Below, piece by piece: positions 9,441-19,462 of a stretch of 64,000 nt of DNA. The DNA comes from Pseudomonas cremoricolorata DSM 17059 = NBRC 16634 (lineage in GTDB: Bacteria; Pseudomonadota; Gammaproteobacteria; Pseudomonadales; Pseudomonadaceae). Below the pieces are notes generated by a model. That model saw nothing but the letters and a program-made list of their open reading frames with translations. It was not told the DNA's origin and searched no databases. Positions within the stretch are counted from its first letter, which is position 1. Each line of letters opens with the position of its first letter. Made by a program: the position numbers and the translations under genes. The stretch spans positions 63,554 to 127,553 of the forward strand of contig NZ_AUEA01000014.1 of assembly GCF_000425745.1 (NCBI RefSeq), given 5' to 3'.

Positions 9441-10228
9441 ACGACTTACTCAACCATGAAGTACTGCGCACTACCGAGAAACTCTATTATCAGGATCAAT
9501 ACCTGACTGCCGCTGACACTCATGTGACCCGCGTACATGCCGACGCACTGGAACTCGATAGTACCGTCGCCTATCCCGAAGGCGGTGGCCAGGAAGCCGA
9601 CTTCGGCGCTATTGAATTGCCCATCGGCACGTTGCGCTTTATCTGGGCGAAAAAACTGTATGGCACACCGATTCGCCTGGAAGGCTTCAAGGGCGGCAAG
9701 TTGGGCGGAATCATATTGCACATGATTCACCCCGAAGACCTGCACTTGCTCGAACAGGTCACTGCAGGCATGCCGGCCCGCGTGTGTATCGACGCCGAAC
9801 GCCGTGATCGACTGACGGTGTCGCACAGCGCCAGCCACTTCCTCTACGCCGCCGCCATCGCCGTGCGCCAGGAACTGGAACAGTGGACCATCGGTTGCCA
9901 TATCAAGGAAGACGGCGCGCGCTTCGATTTCCTCGTCGAAGAGCCGTTCAGCGCCGAAGACGTGCGCGAAATCGAGCGCCGCGCCAATGAGCTGATCGCC
10001 TGGCAGGACGCCATCGAGAACACCGCCGTGCAGGGTTTCGAAGACGCCCGCCTGTGGTCGTACCGTGGCATCGAGATTCCCTGCGGAGGCACGCACCTCA
10101 ACTCGCCGCAGCGCATCGGCCGCCTGCACGTGCGGCGCAAGCGCCTGGGCAAGAGCAAGGAACGCCTGATGTGCGAATTCCCCGACGCCGCGATTGATCT
10201 GTCGGCCTACCGGGAGCACCGCGCATGA
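9437..10228 (+). CDS. Free-standing alanyl-tRNA editing protein (AlaX type)
   Basis: A 263-residue protein related to the editing domain of alanyl-tRNA synthetase. YPEGGGQEADFG (46-57) is the conserved GGGQ loop. HSASH at 130-134 and CGGTH at 216-220 supply the four zinc ligands HxxxH/CxxxH. Such proteins hydrolyse Ser- or Gly-tRNA(Ala). Embedded by 4-bp overlaps between an acetyltransferase and an MFS gene, it may clear tRNA(Ala) mischarged with the operon's own product, a self-resistance role (inference). Housekeeping mistranslation control is the simpler alternative. Confidence 0.9.
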   Translation: MNDLLNHEVLRTTEKLYYQDQYLTAADTHVTRVHADALELDSTVAYPEGGGQEADFGAIELPIGTLRFIWAKKLYGTPIRLEGFKGGKLGGIILHMIHPEDLHLLEQVTAGMPARVCIDAERRDRLTVSHSASHFLYAAAIAVRQELEQWTIGCHIKEDGARFDFLVEEPFSAEDVREIERRANELIAWQDAIENTAVQGFEDARLWSYRGIEIPCGGTHLNSPQRIGRLHVRRKRLGKSKERLMCEFPDAAIDLSAYREHRA

Positions 10229-11436
10229 GCCAGACATTGCCCCGCCGCACCTACCTGTATTTCACCGCGCAGTCGATCAACCTCACCACTGCGGTCATGT
10301 CGGTGACCATGGCGGCGATCGTCGGCTCGGCGCTGGCCCCTGCCGCGCAATGGTCCACCCTGCCCTACGGTGTGCAGTTTCTCTGCGTGATGCTCGCCAC
10401 CTATCCTGCGGCGAAGCTGATGAGCCGCATTGGCCGCAGGCCCGCATTCATCCTCGGCGCCCTGCCGCTGATCGTTTCTGGGGTGAGCGGCTTCTTCGCC
10501 GTCGAACACCAGCAATTCGCCCTCTTGGTGCTCAGCCACGCGGCGCTTGGGGTGTACATCGCCTTCGCCAACTTCAACCGCTTCGCCGCCACCGACAACC
10601 TGCCCGCGCTGCTCAAGCCCAAGGCACTGTCGCTGGTGGTCGCCGGCGGGGTGGTCGCGGCGGTGGTCGGGCCGACGCTCACCGAACTGCTGCGTGAGGT
10701 CGCGGGGTATTCGCTGTTTTCTCTGTGCTACGCCGCCTTCGTCGGCCTGGCCATGCTGTCGCTGCTGATCGCCCTGTGCCTGCCTGACAGCGCCCCGAGC
10801 GAGCCGGCCGCACAGCCCACGGCGAACGCCACGCCGGTTGCAGCCCCAGCGCTCAACCCTACGCTGCTCACGGCAATGGCCGTGGCTGCGGTGGGCTACG
10901 GGGTGATGAACCTGCTGATGATCCAGGCCTCGATGCACATGCAGCACATGCATGAGGATTTCTCTGACGTGCGCCTGGCGATCCAGTGGCACGTGATCGC
11001 CATGTTCGCGCCGTCGTTCTTCACCGGGGCGATCATCGAGCGACTGGGGTTGCGCACCACCATTTGCAGCGGCCTGGCGATGCTCATCGGTTGCGCGCTA
11101 CTGAACATGACCAGCCAAGGCTATGCCGCCATGACCGTGTCGCTTGTCATCCTCGGCCTTGGCTGGAACCTCACCTACGTCGGCGGCGGCGCGCTGCTGG
11201 CGCAAGCCCTGCAGAACGCCCCCGGCGCCATGCAGATGCAAGGCAAGAACGACCTTGCCATCGCCATCTTCGCCACCCTCGGCGCCTTCACCCCGGCCGT
11301 GCTGCTCAGCAGCATCGGCTGGGTCGGCACCAACGTCCTGTGCCTGGTGCTCTGCGCCGTGCTGCTGATTGCCGCAGTGCTGGTGCTGCAAGCCAGGCCA
11401 CAGCCCCATTACGCCTCGATGAGCAGCGGCAAATGA
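10225..11436 (+). CDS. Major facilitator superfamily transporter (12 TM)
   Basis: A 403-residue inner-membrane protein with about 12 hydrophobic segments and the loop motif RIGRRPAF between TM2 and TM3. A central Ala/Pro-rich loop (about 190-213) separates the two halves. The start overlaps the AlaX stop and the stop overlaps the PLP enzyme start (both ATGA), so it is a fixed operon member. Export of the small amino-acid-like product of the operon is the natural role, but direction and substrate cannot be read from sequence. Confidence 0.85.
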   Translation: MSQTLPRRTYLYFTAQSINLTTAVMSVTMAAIVGSALAPAAQWSTLPYGVQFLCVMLATYPAAKLMSRIGRRPAFILGALPLIVSGVSGFFAVEHQQFALLVLSHAALGVYIAFANFNRFAATDNLPALLKPKALSLVVAGGVVAAVVGPTLTELLREVAGYSLFSLCYAAFVGLAMLSLLIALCLPDSAPSEPAAQPTANATPVAAPALNPTLLTAMAVAAVGYGVMNLLMIQASMHMQHMHEDFSDVRLAIQWHVIAMFAPSFFTGAIIERLGLRTTICSGLAMLIGCALLNMTSQGYAAMTVSLVILGLGWNLTYVGGGALLAQALQNAPGAMQMQGKNDLAIAIFATLGAFTPAVLLSSIGWVGTNVLCLVLCAVLLIAAVLVLQARPQPHYASMSSGK

Positions 11437-12359
11437 GCAAGCTGATCCGCACCCGTGAACGCCTGCTGACCAAGCTGGAACTGCACAACCCTGGCGGCAG
11501 CCACAAGTACCGCGCTGCCCGGCACATCATCGACAGCGCAGTGCGCAACGGCGATATCGTGCCAGGCCAGACCACGGTGATCGAAAAGACCGGCGGCAAC
11601 TTCGGCTTCGGCCTGATCGCCGCCTGCCACCGCTACGACATTGCCGTGGAACTGGCGGTCGGGTTGGGCTTCAGCAAGACCAAACGCGAACTGCTGGAAT
11701 GCTTCGGCGCCACCCTGATCGGCAAGGACATGCTGCTCGAAGGCGCCTCGCCCAAAGAGGTGGTGCAGCACCATCTGCAGCATCAGGCCAACCACGGCAA
11801 GTCGTACTTCTATACCGACCAGTTCAACAACCCGGTGGGCATCGATGCCCACCGCCACCAGACGGCCACGGAACTGGCCTGTCAGTTGATCAAGGCTCAG
11901 GCCGGCAAAGAGATCGTTTTCGTCGGTTGTGCCGGCACCGGCGCCAGCTTCACCGGTGTCACCCTCGGCCTGCGTGACCAAGGCTTCGATGTCGAAACCG
12001 TGCTGGTCGACCCGGCAGGCAGCGATTCGAAGGCCGGAACCTTCACCGATCATCGCTTCGAGGGCATGGCGGTCGGCGTCAGCCCACCGTTTCTGGAGTG
12101 GTCGCTGGTCGACCAGCACTGCACCGTGCAGCATGCGGAAATGCTCATGGCCCAGCGCCAGTTCTACATGCAAAGCGGCGTGTACGTCGGCAATACCGCA
12201 GCGGCCTGCCTGGCTGCCGCGCATCGCCTGATGCAGCAACCGCAGTATGCCGACACCACCGTGGTGACCCTCGCCTACGATGCCGGGCTGTGGTACCAGG
12301 ACTTGCAGCAGTCGGTGGCCGAGGGTGTCGGCGGCCCCTGCGACCCGCGCTGCAGCTGA
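11433..12359 (+). CDS. Cysteine-synthase-family PLP-dependent enzyme
   Basis: A 308-residue fold-type II PLP enzyme. The Schiff-base lysine is Lys25 in NPGGSHKYRAA (CysK has NPxxSxKDR). The substrate-carboxylate loop is TGGNFGFG (53-60, in place of TSGNTG), and the phosphate-binding loop is GCAGTGASFTG (165-175). These changes at the key loops argue against plain cysteine synthesis from O-acetylserine and sulfide and suggest a different nucleophile or substrate. The real start is the ATG at 11433 (ATGA overlap with the MFS gene). It ends the operon, with a terminator about 45 bp later. Confidence 0.85.
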   Translation: MSKLIRTRERLLTKLELHNPGGSHKYRAARHIIDSAVRNGDIVPGQTTVIEKTGGNFGFGLIAACHRYDIAVELAVGLGFSKTKRELLECFGATLIGKDMLLEGASPKEVVQHHLQHQANHGKSYFYTDQFNNPVGIDAHRHQTATELACQLIKAQAGKEIVFVGCAGTGASFTGVTLGLRDQGFDVETVLVDPAGSDSKAGTFTDHRFEGMAVGVSPPFLEWSLVDQHCTVQHAEMLMAQRQFYMQSGVYVGNTAAACLAAAHRLMQQPQYADTTVVTLAYDAGLWYQDLQQSVAEGVGGPCDPRCS

Positions 12360-12403
12360 TTGGCCTGGATGCGTGAGGGACCACGCGCCTAAAACAGGTT
12401 AAG

Positions 12404-12434
12404 GAATAAGAATATGAATTCTTATTCTTTTTTT
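12404..12434 (+). terminator. Rho-independent terminator (AT-rich stem)
   Basis: Ten-base-pair perfect stem GAATAAGAAT / ATTCTTATTC with a 4-base loop, followed by seven T, 45 bp past the PLP enzyme stop. The stem is AT-rich, so efficiency is uncertain. Confidence 0.6.
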
Positions 12435-12491
12435 GATAGCGCCAGTTTGGTTATAACTTCCCCCACTGCCTGACAGCCAACAGCTCAGCCG

Positions 12492-12509
12492 CTGTCTGCA
12501 GCGCAACAG
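12492..12509. promoter_or_regulatory. Upstream activator site, CTGTTG-N6-CAACAG family (imperfect)
   Basis: CTGTCT-N6-CAACAG, 10 of 12 bases matching the palindrome seen perfectly at 26965 and 27046. It is centred about 119 bp before the predicted start from the sigma54 promoter at 12592. Probable binding site for the SfnR-like activator encoded downstream. Confidence 0.55.
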
Positions 12510-12591
12510 TCGATCAACAGGTGTCGCTCAAGCAGCACCACAGCTTGTCCGCAGACGCCGCCAAGCCGTTGATATTCAGGAAGATTGCACA

Positions 12592-12608
12592 ACGGCACGA
12601 CGATTGCT
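12592..12608 (+). promoter_or_regulatory. Sigma54 (-24/-12) promoter for the ACAD-SfnR unit
   Basis: GGCACG-ACGA-TTGCT with GG at 12594-12595 and GC at 12606-12607 (GG-N10-GC), matching the RpoN consensus except the T before GG. Predicted start about 12619, 29 bp before the 34-aa leader frame. Confidence 0.7.
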
Positions 12609-12647
12609 CAAGCAAAGTCCCCTGCTCGATAGACCGGAGACTTGCCC

Positions 12648-12752
12648 ATGAGCCCCCTGCTGAACCCTGCCCCCCAATCCCCCGGCATTGATCGCCCTCA
12701 CCCTGCTCGCCTGGCTCGCCCAGCCTTCACCTGCCTGGGGAACTGCCAATGA
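12648..12752 (+). CDS. 34-aa leader peptide, translationally coupled to the oxygenase gene
   Basis: ATG at 12648 with GGAG about 8 bases upstream encodes MSPLLNPAPQSPGIDRPHPA and continues to ...TCLGNCQ. It is proline-rich with two cysteines near the C-terminus (C-x3-C). Its TGA overlaps the ATG of the next gene (ATGA), so ribosomes finishing it can restart on the oxygenase gene, which has no strong ribosome site of its own. It could be a sulfur-sensing leader (Cys codons near the end) or simply a coupling device. No homologue is known to me. Confidence 0.5.
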   Translation: MSPLLNPAPQSPGIDRPHPARLARPAFTCLGNCQ

Positions 12753-13933
12753 CTGCACCCTTGAACGCCACACGCCCGGCCCTTGCGGTGGCGCAGGAAC
12801 TGGCCTCGCAGTTTGCCCAGACCGCGGTGGAGCGTGACGAGCGCGGCGGCACGCCGAAACTCGAACGCGACGCACTGCGCGCCAGCGGCTTGCTATCGCT
12901 GGCCATTCCCCGGGCCTTCGGTGGCCAGGGCGCTAATTGGCAGGAAACCTTCGAGGTGGTGCGCGAACTGGCCCGGGTCGACAGCTCCATTGCCCACGTC
13001 TTTGGTTTTCACCACCTGATGCTCGCCACCGTGCGGCTGTTCTCGCGCCCCGAGCAGTGGCAGCCCTGGTTCGAGCAGACCGCGCGCAAGCAGTGGTTCT
13101 GGGGCAACGCGCTGAACCCGCTGGACACCCGCACGGTGGTGCGCCACCACGACGGCTGGTATGAGTTTTCCGGGAAGAAGAGCTTCTGCTCAGGCGCCAC
13201 CGACTCGGAAATGCTCATCGCCTCGGCGGTCGACGAACGCGCCGGCGGCAAGCTGTTGATCGCCGCCATTCCGAGCGGGCGCAGCGGCATCAGCCTGCAC
13301 GATGACTGGCACAACATCGGCCAACGCCAGACCGACAGCGGCAGCGCCACCTTCGAGCGGGTGCGCGTCGAGCACAACGAACTGCTGCTCGACCCCGGCC
13401 CCTTGAGCACGCCGTTCGCAGCATTACGCCCGCTGATCGCGCAGCTGCATTTCGCCAACCTGTTTCTCGGAATCGCCGAAGGCGCGTTCGCCGAGGCCCG
13501 CCAGTACAGCCTCAAGGAGAGCCGTCCGTGGTTTCGCTCGGCAGCCAGCCAGAGCGCCGAAGATCCCTACCTGCTGCGCCATTACGGCGAGTTCTGGGTC
13601 GGCCTGGAAAGTACCCGCGCCCTCGTGGAACGCGCCGCGCAGCGTCTGGACCAGGCCTGGGCCAAGGAGCATGCGCTGAGCGCCGAAGAGCGCGGTGACC
13701 TGGCCGTAGCGGTCGGCACGGCCAAGGTCGCCGCCACCCGGCATGGCCTGGACCTGTGCAGCCGGCTGTTCGAAGTCACCGGCGCGCGCGCCACCCATGC
13801 CTCGCTGCGCTTCGACCGTCACTGGCGCAACCTGAGGACCCAAACCCTGCACGACCCCGTGGACTACCGCATCCACGAGCTCGGCGAATGGGCCCTGGCC
13901 GACAGGCGCCCTACCCCGTCCTTCTATTCCTGA
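12749..13933 (+). CDS. Acyl-CoA-dehydrogenase-fold flavin monooxygenase (DszC/SfnB type), paralogue 1
   Basis: A 394-residue protein with the ACAD fold: N-terminal helical domain (LERDALRASGLLSLAIP), middle beta domain (WFWGNALNPLD... FSGKKSFCSGATDSE) and C-terminal four-helix bundle ending LRFDRHWRNLRTQTLHDP. This ending and the missing acyl-CoA dehydrogenase catalytic Glu context mark the DszC/SfnB/isobutylamine-hydroxylase branch, FMNH2-dependent oxygenases that act on sulfur or nitrogen compounds. It sits behind a sigma54 promoter and directly before the SfnR-like gene (9-bp gap). The substrate is unknown; a role in desulfurising an organosulfur compound is inferred from context. Confidence 0.85.
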   Translation: MTAPLNATRPALAVAQELASQFAQTAVERDERGGTPKLERDALRASGLLSLAIPRAFGGQGANWQETFEVVRELARVDSSIAHVFGFHHLMLATVRLFSRPEQWQPWFEQTARKQWFWGNALNPLDTRTVVRHHDGWYEFSGKKSFCSGATDSEMLIASAVDERAGGKLLIAAIPSGRSGISLHDDWHNIGQRQTDSGSATFERVRVEHNELLLDPGPLSTPFAALRPLIAQLHFANLFLGIAEGAFAEARQYSLKESRPWFRSAASQSAEDPYLLRHYGEFWVGLESTRALVERAAQRLDQAWAKEHALSAEERGDLAVAVGTAKVAATRHGLDLCSRLFEVTGARATHASLRFDRHWRNLRTQTLHDPVDYRIHELGEWALADRRPTPSFYS

Positions 13934-13942
13934 GGAATGCCC

Positions 13943-15043
13943 ATGCAACTGCTCACCTTGCCCCCGTCGCCGTCGCTGGCGACCTCGATCAGGGCCACCG
14001 CCCAGGTGTTCGAAGACCCGCGCTCACAGGCCTTGCTGGCGCACCTGCAACAGGTCGCACCGAGCGAAGCCAGCGTGCTGGTGATCGGCGAGACTGGCAC
14101 CGGCAAGGAGCTGGTCGCCCGTCACATCCATAACCTCAGCGGCCGGCGCAATGGCCCGTTCATCGCGGTCAACTGCGGCGCGTTTTCCGAGTCGCTGGTG
14201 GAAGCCGAGCTGTTCGGCCACGAAAAAGGCGCCTTCACCGGCGCGCTGGCGGCCAAGGCCGGCTGGTTCGAGGAAGCCAACGGCGGCACGCTGTTTCTCG
14301 ATGAAATCGGCGACCTGCCGTTGCCGATCCAGGTCAAGCTGCTGCGCGTGTTGCAGGAGCGCGAGGTGGTGCGCCTGGGCTCGCGCAAGAGCATCAAGAT
14401 CAACGTGCGGGTGCTGGCGGCCACCAACGTGCTGCTGGAAAAAGCCATCAACGCCGGGCACTTTCGCGAAGACCTCTACTACCGCCTGAACGTCGTGACA
14501 TTGCAGCTGCACCCGCTGCGCGACCGTCCCGGCGACATCCTGCCCCTGGCCCGGCACTTCATCCGCAGCTACAGCGAGCGCCTGGGCTATGGCCCGGTGG
14601 AGTTGAGTCAACGCGCCCAGGCCAAGCTTGTCGACTACAGCTGGCCGGGCAATATCCGTGAGCTTGAGAACGTCATTCACCACAGCCTGCTGACCTGCGG
14701 CGAAGGCCAGGTGCAGGCCGAGGATTTGCGGCTGTCGCACCTGCGCCTGGAGCGCCAGGAACAAACGCCCGCGCCACAGGGCGCCGAAGCCCTGCTGCAA
14801 CAGGCCTTCAGCAGGCTCTATGAAGAGCAGCCCGGTGCCCTGTACGAAACGGTCGAGAACGCCCTGCTGCGCTCGGCCTACCATTTCTGCCATTACAACC
14901 AGGTGCACACCGCGCAACTGCTGGGGCTGTCGCGCAACGTCACCCGCACCCGGCTGATCGCCATTGGCGAACTGTTGGTGAACAAGCGTCGCGGGCCGCT
15001 GCCGCAGGTGGTCGATGAGCGCGTGGTGCGCCTGTCGATCTGA
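13943..15043 (+). CDS. sfnR: Sigma54-dependent activator, SfnR-like (AAA+ and HTH only)
   Basis: A 366-residue enhancer-binding protein with no receiver or PAS domain. It has Walker A GETGTGKE at about 49-56, the sigma54-contact loop GAFTGA at about 96-101, Walker B FLDEIGD at about 118-124 and a C-terminal Fis-type helix-turn-helix (AQLLGLSRNVTRTRL). This minimal architecture is that of SfnR, which activates dimethylsulfone (sfn) genes in P. putida and is itself induced in sulfur starvation. Start at 13943 (GAGGA 6 bases upstream) is preferred to 13937. It probably binds the CTGTTG-N6-CAACAG sites and drives the four sigma54 promoters nearby. Because pseudomonads often carry several SfnR-like genes, the symbol is by family. 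Confidence 0.85.
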   Translation: MQLLTLPPSPSLATSIRATAQVFEDPRSQALLAHLQQVAPSEASVLVIGETGTGKELVARHIHNLSGRRNGPFIAVNCGAFSESLVEAELFGHEKGAFTGALAAKAGWFEEANGGTLFLDEIGDLPLPIQVKLLRVLQEREVVRLGSRKSIKINVRVLAATNVLLEKAINAGHFREDLYYRLNVVTLQLHPLRDRPGDILPLARHFIRSYSERLGYGPVELSQRAQAKLVDYSWPGNIRELENVIHHSLLTCGEGQVQAEDLRLSHLRLERQEQTPAPQGAEALLQQAFSRLYEEQPGALYETVENALLRSAYHFCHYNQVHTAQLLGLSRNVTRTRLIAIGELLVNKRRGPLPQVVDERVVRLSI

Positions 15044-15058
15044 ACGACGCGGTCGCGC

Positions 15059-16471
15059 TCAGGCGTGCAGACGGCGAAACACCGCCGCCGACAGCGCGCA
15101 CAGGCACGCGCAGGTGAGCATCACCACGGCCACATCGGCCACCGACGTTTCGCTGCGCCCGTGCCACTGCGCCAGGCTCGCCAGCAGTACCCCGGCCAGG
15201 CTCACCGACATGGCCATGCTCAGCTGTACGGCCATCGCTGAAAGCGTACTGGCCGCCGCCGAGCGCTCCGCCGGCACGTCCTGATAACTGGCAGCGCCCA
15301 TGGTCGAGAACTGCAGCGAGCGTGCCAGGCCGCTGGCAAACAGTACGCAGGCCATCAACCAGATCGGCGTATCGGCGGCAAAGCCTGCGCACAGGGCGAT
15401 GCCCAGCGCGCTCAGCAGCGCATTGCCACTGAGCACCCGCCGGTAGCCGAAGCGGCGCACCAGCGGCACCGCCAGCAGCTTCATCAGCAGCGCCCCGACC
15501 CCGCCACTGACCACCAGCGCACCGGCCATCAGCGGGCTCATGCCCAGGCAGTTCTGCAACAGCAACACCAGCAGAAACGGCTGCGCCGCCGAGCCAAGCC
15601 TGAACAGTGCACCTGCCGCCTGCACCACGCCGAAACTGCGCAGGCGCAGCAACGACAGCTCCAGCAGTGGAGCAGGATGACGCCGCGCGTGCAGCAGATA
15701 CGCCGCAGCGCCCAGTACACCCGCCGTCAACAGCGCCAACGACCAGATCGCAGGCAGTTGCACCAGCGATTCCAGGCCGAACACCAGCAGCGCCAGGGCA
15801 CCACCGCTGAGCAGCAGGCCGCGCACATCCAGCGCCGGCACCGGGCGCGGGGGATAGTCCGGCACATAACGCACGATCAGCCAGGCCCCGACCAGACAGA
15901 TCGGCAGGTTGATCAGAAAGATCCAGTGCCACGACAACAGCGTCACCAGCAAGCCGCCGAGCAATGGCCCGAGCAGCGGCCCCACGAGTGCCGGCAGGGC
16001 CAGCCAGGACATCGCCTGCAAGAGTTGCTCGCGGCTCGACCCGCGCAGGATGATCACCTGCCCCACCGGGGTCATCAGGGCCCCCGCGGCGCCTTGCAGC
16101 ATGCGTCCCAGGCACAGTTGCCACAGGTTTTCGGCCAGGGCGCAGGCCAGCGAGGCAGCGGTGAACAGGGCCATGGCGCAGAGCATCACCTGGCGCGGAC
16201 GGAAGCGCTCGGCGGCCCAGCCGCTGATCGGCAGGCACAGAGCCAGCGCCAGCATGTACAGCGACACCACCCAGTTCATGCGCAGGCTGGGCTCGGCAAA
16301 ATCGGCGGCCATCTGCGGCAGCGCGGTCAGCACCGCGGTGCCGTCGACCAGCTCCATGAACAACACGGCGCCGATGATCAGCGGCACTGTCCGTGGATGG
16401 CGTCGAGCGTGTTCATGCACCTGGGCTGGGGCCTGCACTGGCGCTGGGGTTGGCACTGGCAGAACGCTCAA
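15059..16471 (-). CDS. MFS drug/metabolite exporter, DHA2 (14 TM, EmrB-like)
   Basis: About 470 residues with about 14 hydrophobic segments. The motif GRMLQGAAGALMTPVGQVII (TM5, motif C region of exporters) and the loop AERFRPRQVML indicate a proton-driven exporter. The frame opens at 16537 inside the preceding gene. I favour the TTG at 16471, which overlaps that gene's TGA (TTGA); GTG codons slightly downstream are alternatives. It is the last gene of the ABC-ACAD operon and may remove a toxic product left after sulfur is released (inference). It is convergent with the SfnR-like gene, 15 bp apart. Confidence 0.82.
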   Translation of the reverse strand: MSVLPVPTPAPVQAPAQVHEHARRHPRTVPLIIGAVLFMELVDGTAVLTALPQMAADFAEPSLRMNWVVSLYMLALALCLPISGWAAERFRPRQVMLCAMALFTAASLACALAENLWQLCLGRMLQGAAGALMTPVGQVIILRGSSREQLLQAMSWLALPALVGPLLGPLLGGLLVTLLSWHWIFLINLPICLVGAWLIVRYVPDYPPRPVPALDVRGLLLSGGALALLVFGLESLVQLPAIWSLALLTAGVLGAAAYLLHARRHPAPLLELSLLRLRSFGVVQAAGALFRLGSAAQPFLLVLLLQNCLGMSPLMAGALVVSGGVGALLMKLLAVPLVRRFGYRRVLSGNALLSALGIALCAGFAADTPIWLMACVLFASGLARSLQFSTMGAASYQDVPAERSAAASTLSAMAVQLSMAMSVSLAGVLLASLAQWHGRSETSVADVAVVMLTCACLCALSAAVFRRLHA

Positions 16472-17679
16472 AACAGCCCCGAGACAGGGGGCCGGGTGCC
16501 CTTGAGGTGCCAGGCGCCGACCACTGCCGCCTTCCATTGCCGCGGGTTGTGGTTGGCCACCGTGCGTGCGTTGCGCCAGTGTCGGTCGAGGTTGTGCTGG
16601 CGCCCGGTGGTCGAGGCCCCGCCGACCTCGAACAGGTTTTCTGCGGCCTTGAGCGCCAGCTCGGCGGCCAGGTACTGGGCCTGCGCCACTTCGAGGGCGG
16701 CCTGCTCCACCGCAGCCTCGGCAAGGCCGCTGGCCCAGGCCCGGTCGATGGCCGCGGCGGCCTTGAGCACCAGCGCCTCGGCGGCATAGGCGCGGGCGGC
16801 GATATCGCCCACGGCAAGTTCCACATAAGGGTCATCCACCGAGCGGCTGGCGCTGCTGTGCTTGATCGGCCGCGCGTGCTCGCGGGCAAAGGCGCTGGCA
16901 TCGCTCAGCGCATTGCGGGCGATACCGGCCAGCACGGTGCCGAGAAACAGCTGCAGAAACGGCGTGACCACGGTGCGCGAACCTTCCTCGACGGTGCGCG
17001 GGCGAATTTCGTCGGCCTTGACCCGAACATTGTGCAAATGCGTGGTGCCGCTGGCGGTCAGGCGCTGGCCCATGGCGTCGAAATCATCCAGCAGCTCCAG
17101 GCCCTCGCGCCCCCGCGGCAGGATGAACGACACCGGCAGCTCGTGCTCATCCAGCGCCACCGCACTGACGTAGTCGGCGAACAACGCGCCGGTGCTATAG
17201 AACTTGCTGCCGCTGGCGCGAAAATCCTCGCCCTCGCGCACCAGCCGCGCGGCGATGGCGCCATTGGCGCCGCCCAGCTCCCAGCCGGCATTGCCGATCA
17301 CCGCGCCTTCGAGCAGGCGGGCGAACCAGCGCTCGCGCTCGGCCTCGGCGTTGGCGTCGGTGGACGCCAGCAAACCCTCGACGAAGGCCAGCCCCGGGCG
17401 CAGCGCCTGGGCGACGTTGGAATCGACCGCGGCAATGCCCAGCAGCAGCTCGATGACATCACTGACGCTGCCGCCCGGACCGCCATGGCGAGCCGGAATG
17501 CGCACCGTGTAGACCCCGGCCGCAGCCAGTTGGGCAATCGCCGCATGGGGCAGCTGGCGTTCACGTTCACGTTGCGCGGCGCCAGCGCCAATGGCCGGCA
17601 ACAGTGCGCTGACGCGCGCCTTCAGCGTGGCGACATCGGCAGCCGGTGGCTGGCTGGGAAAGCGTTGAAAAGTGCTCAT
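16468..17679 (-). CDS. Acyl-CoA-dehydrogenase-fold flavin monooxygenase (DszC/SfnB type), paralogue 2
   Basis: A 403-residue protein with the same layout as the other two paralogues: ARHGGPGGSVSDVIELL near 63-79, FRASGSKFYSTGALFADYV in the beta domain, and the C-terminal LFEVGGASTTGRQHNLDRHW family signature. AAGGA lies 7 bases before the ATG. It follows the ABC ATPase by 70 bp and overlaps the MFS gene. Probable FMNH2-dependent oxygenation of the sulfur compound imported by the ABC system; substrate unknown. Confidence 0.85.
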   Translation of the reverse strand: MSTFQRFPSQPPAADVATLKARVSALLPAIGAGAAQRERERQLPHAAIAQLAAAGVYTVRIPARHGGPGGSVSDVIELLLGIAAVDSNVAQALRPGLAFVEGLLASTDANAEAERERWFARLLEGAVIGNAGWELGGANGAIAARLVREGEDFRASGSKFYSTGALFADYVSAVALDEHELPVSFILPRGREGLELLDDFDAMGQRLTASGTTHLHNVRVKADEIRPRTVEEGSRTVVTPFLQLFLGTVLAGIARNALSDASAFAREHARPIKHSSASRSVDDPYVELAVGDIAARAYAAEALVLKAAAAIDRAWASGLAEAAVEQAALEVAQAQYLAAELALKAAENLFEVGGASTTGRQHNLDRHWRNARTVANHNPRQWKAAVVGAWHLKGTRPPVSGLF

Positions 17680-17749
17680 GTTTCAGTCCTTTGCTCAGGG
17701 CATCGAGGGCGGCGCCAACAGCGCTGCAGGGTTCGCCCGCCCGGTGTAT

Positions 17750-19458
<1,709 letters not shown>

Positions 19459-19462
<4 letters not shown>

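Noticed and set aside
10986..11432. N-terminal extension of the PLP enzyme frame
   Set aside because: Overlaps the MFS gene in another frame; the homologous start is the ATG at 11433 with ATGA overlap.
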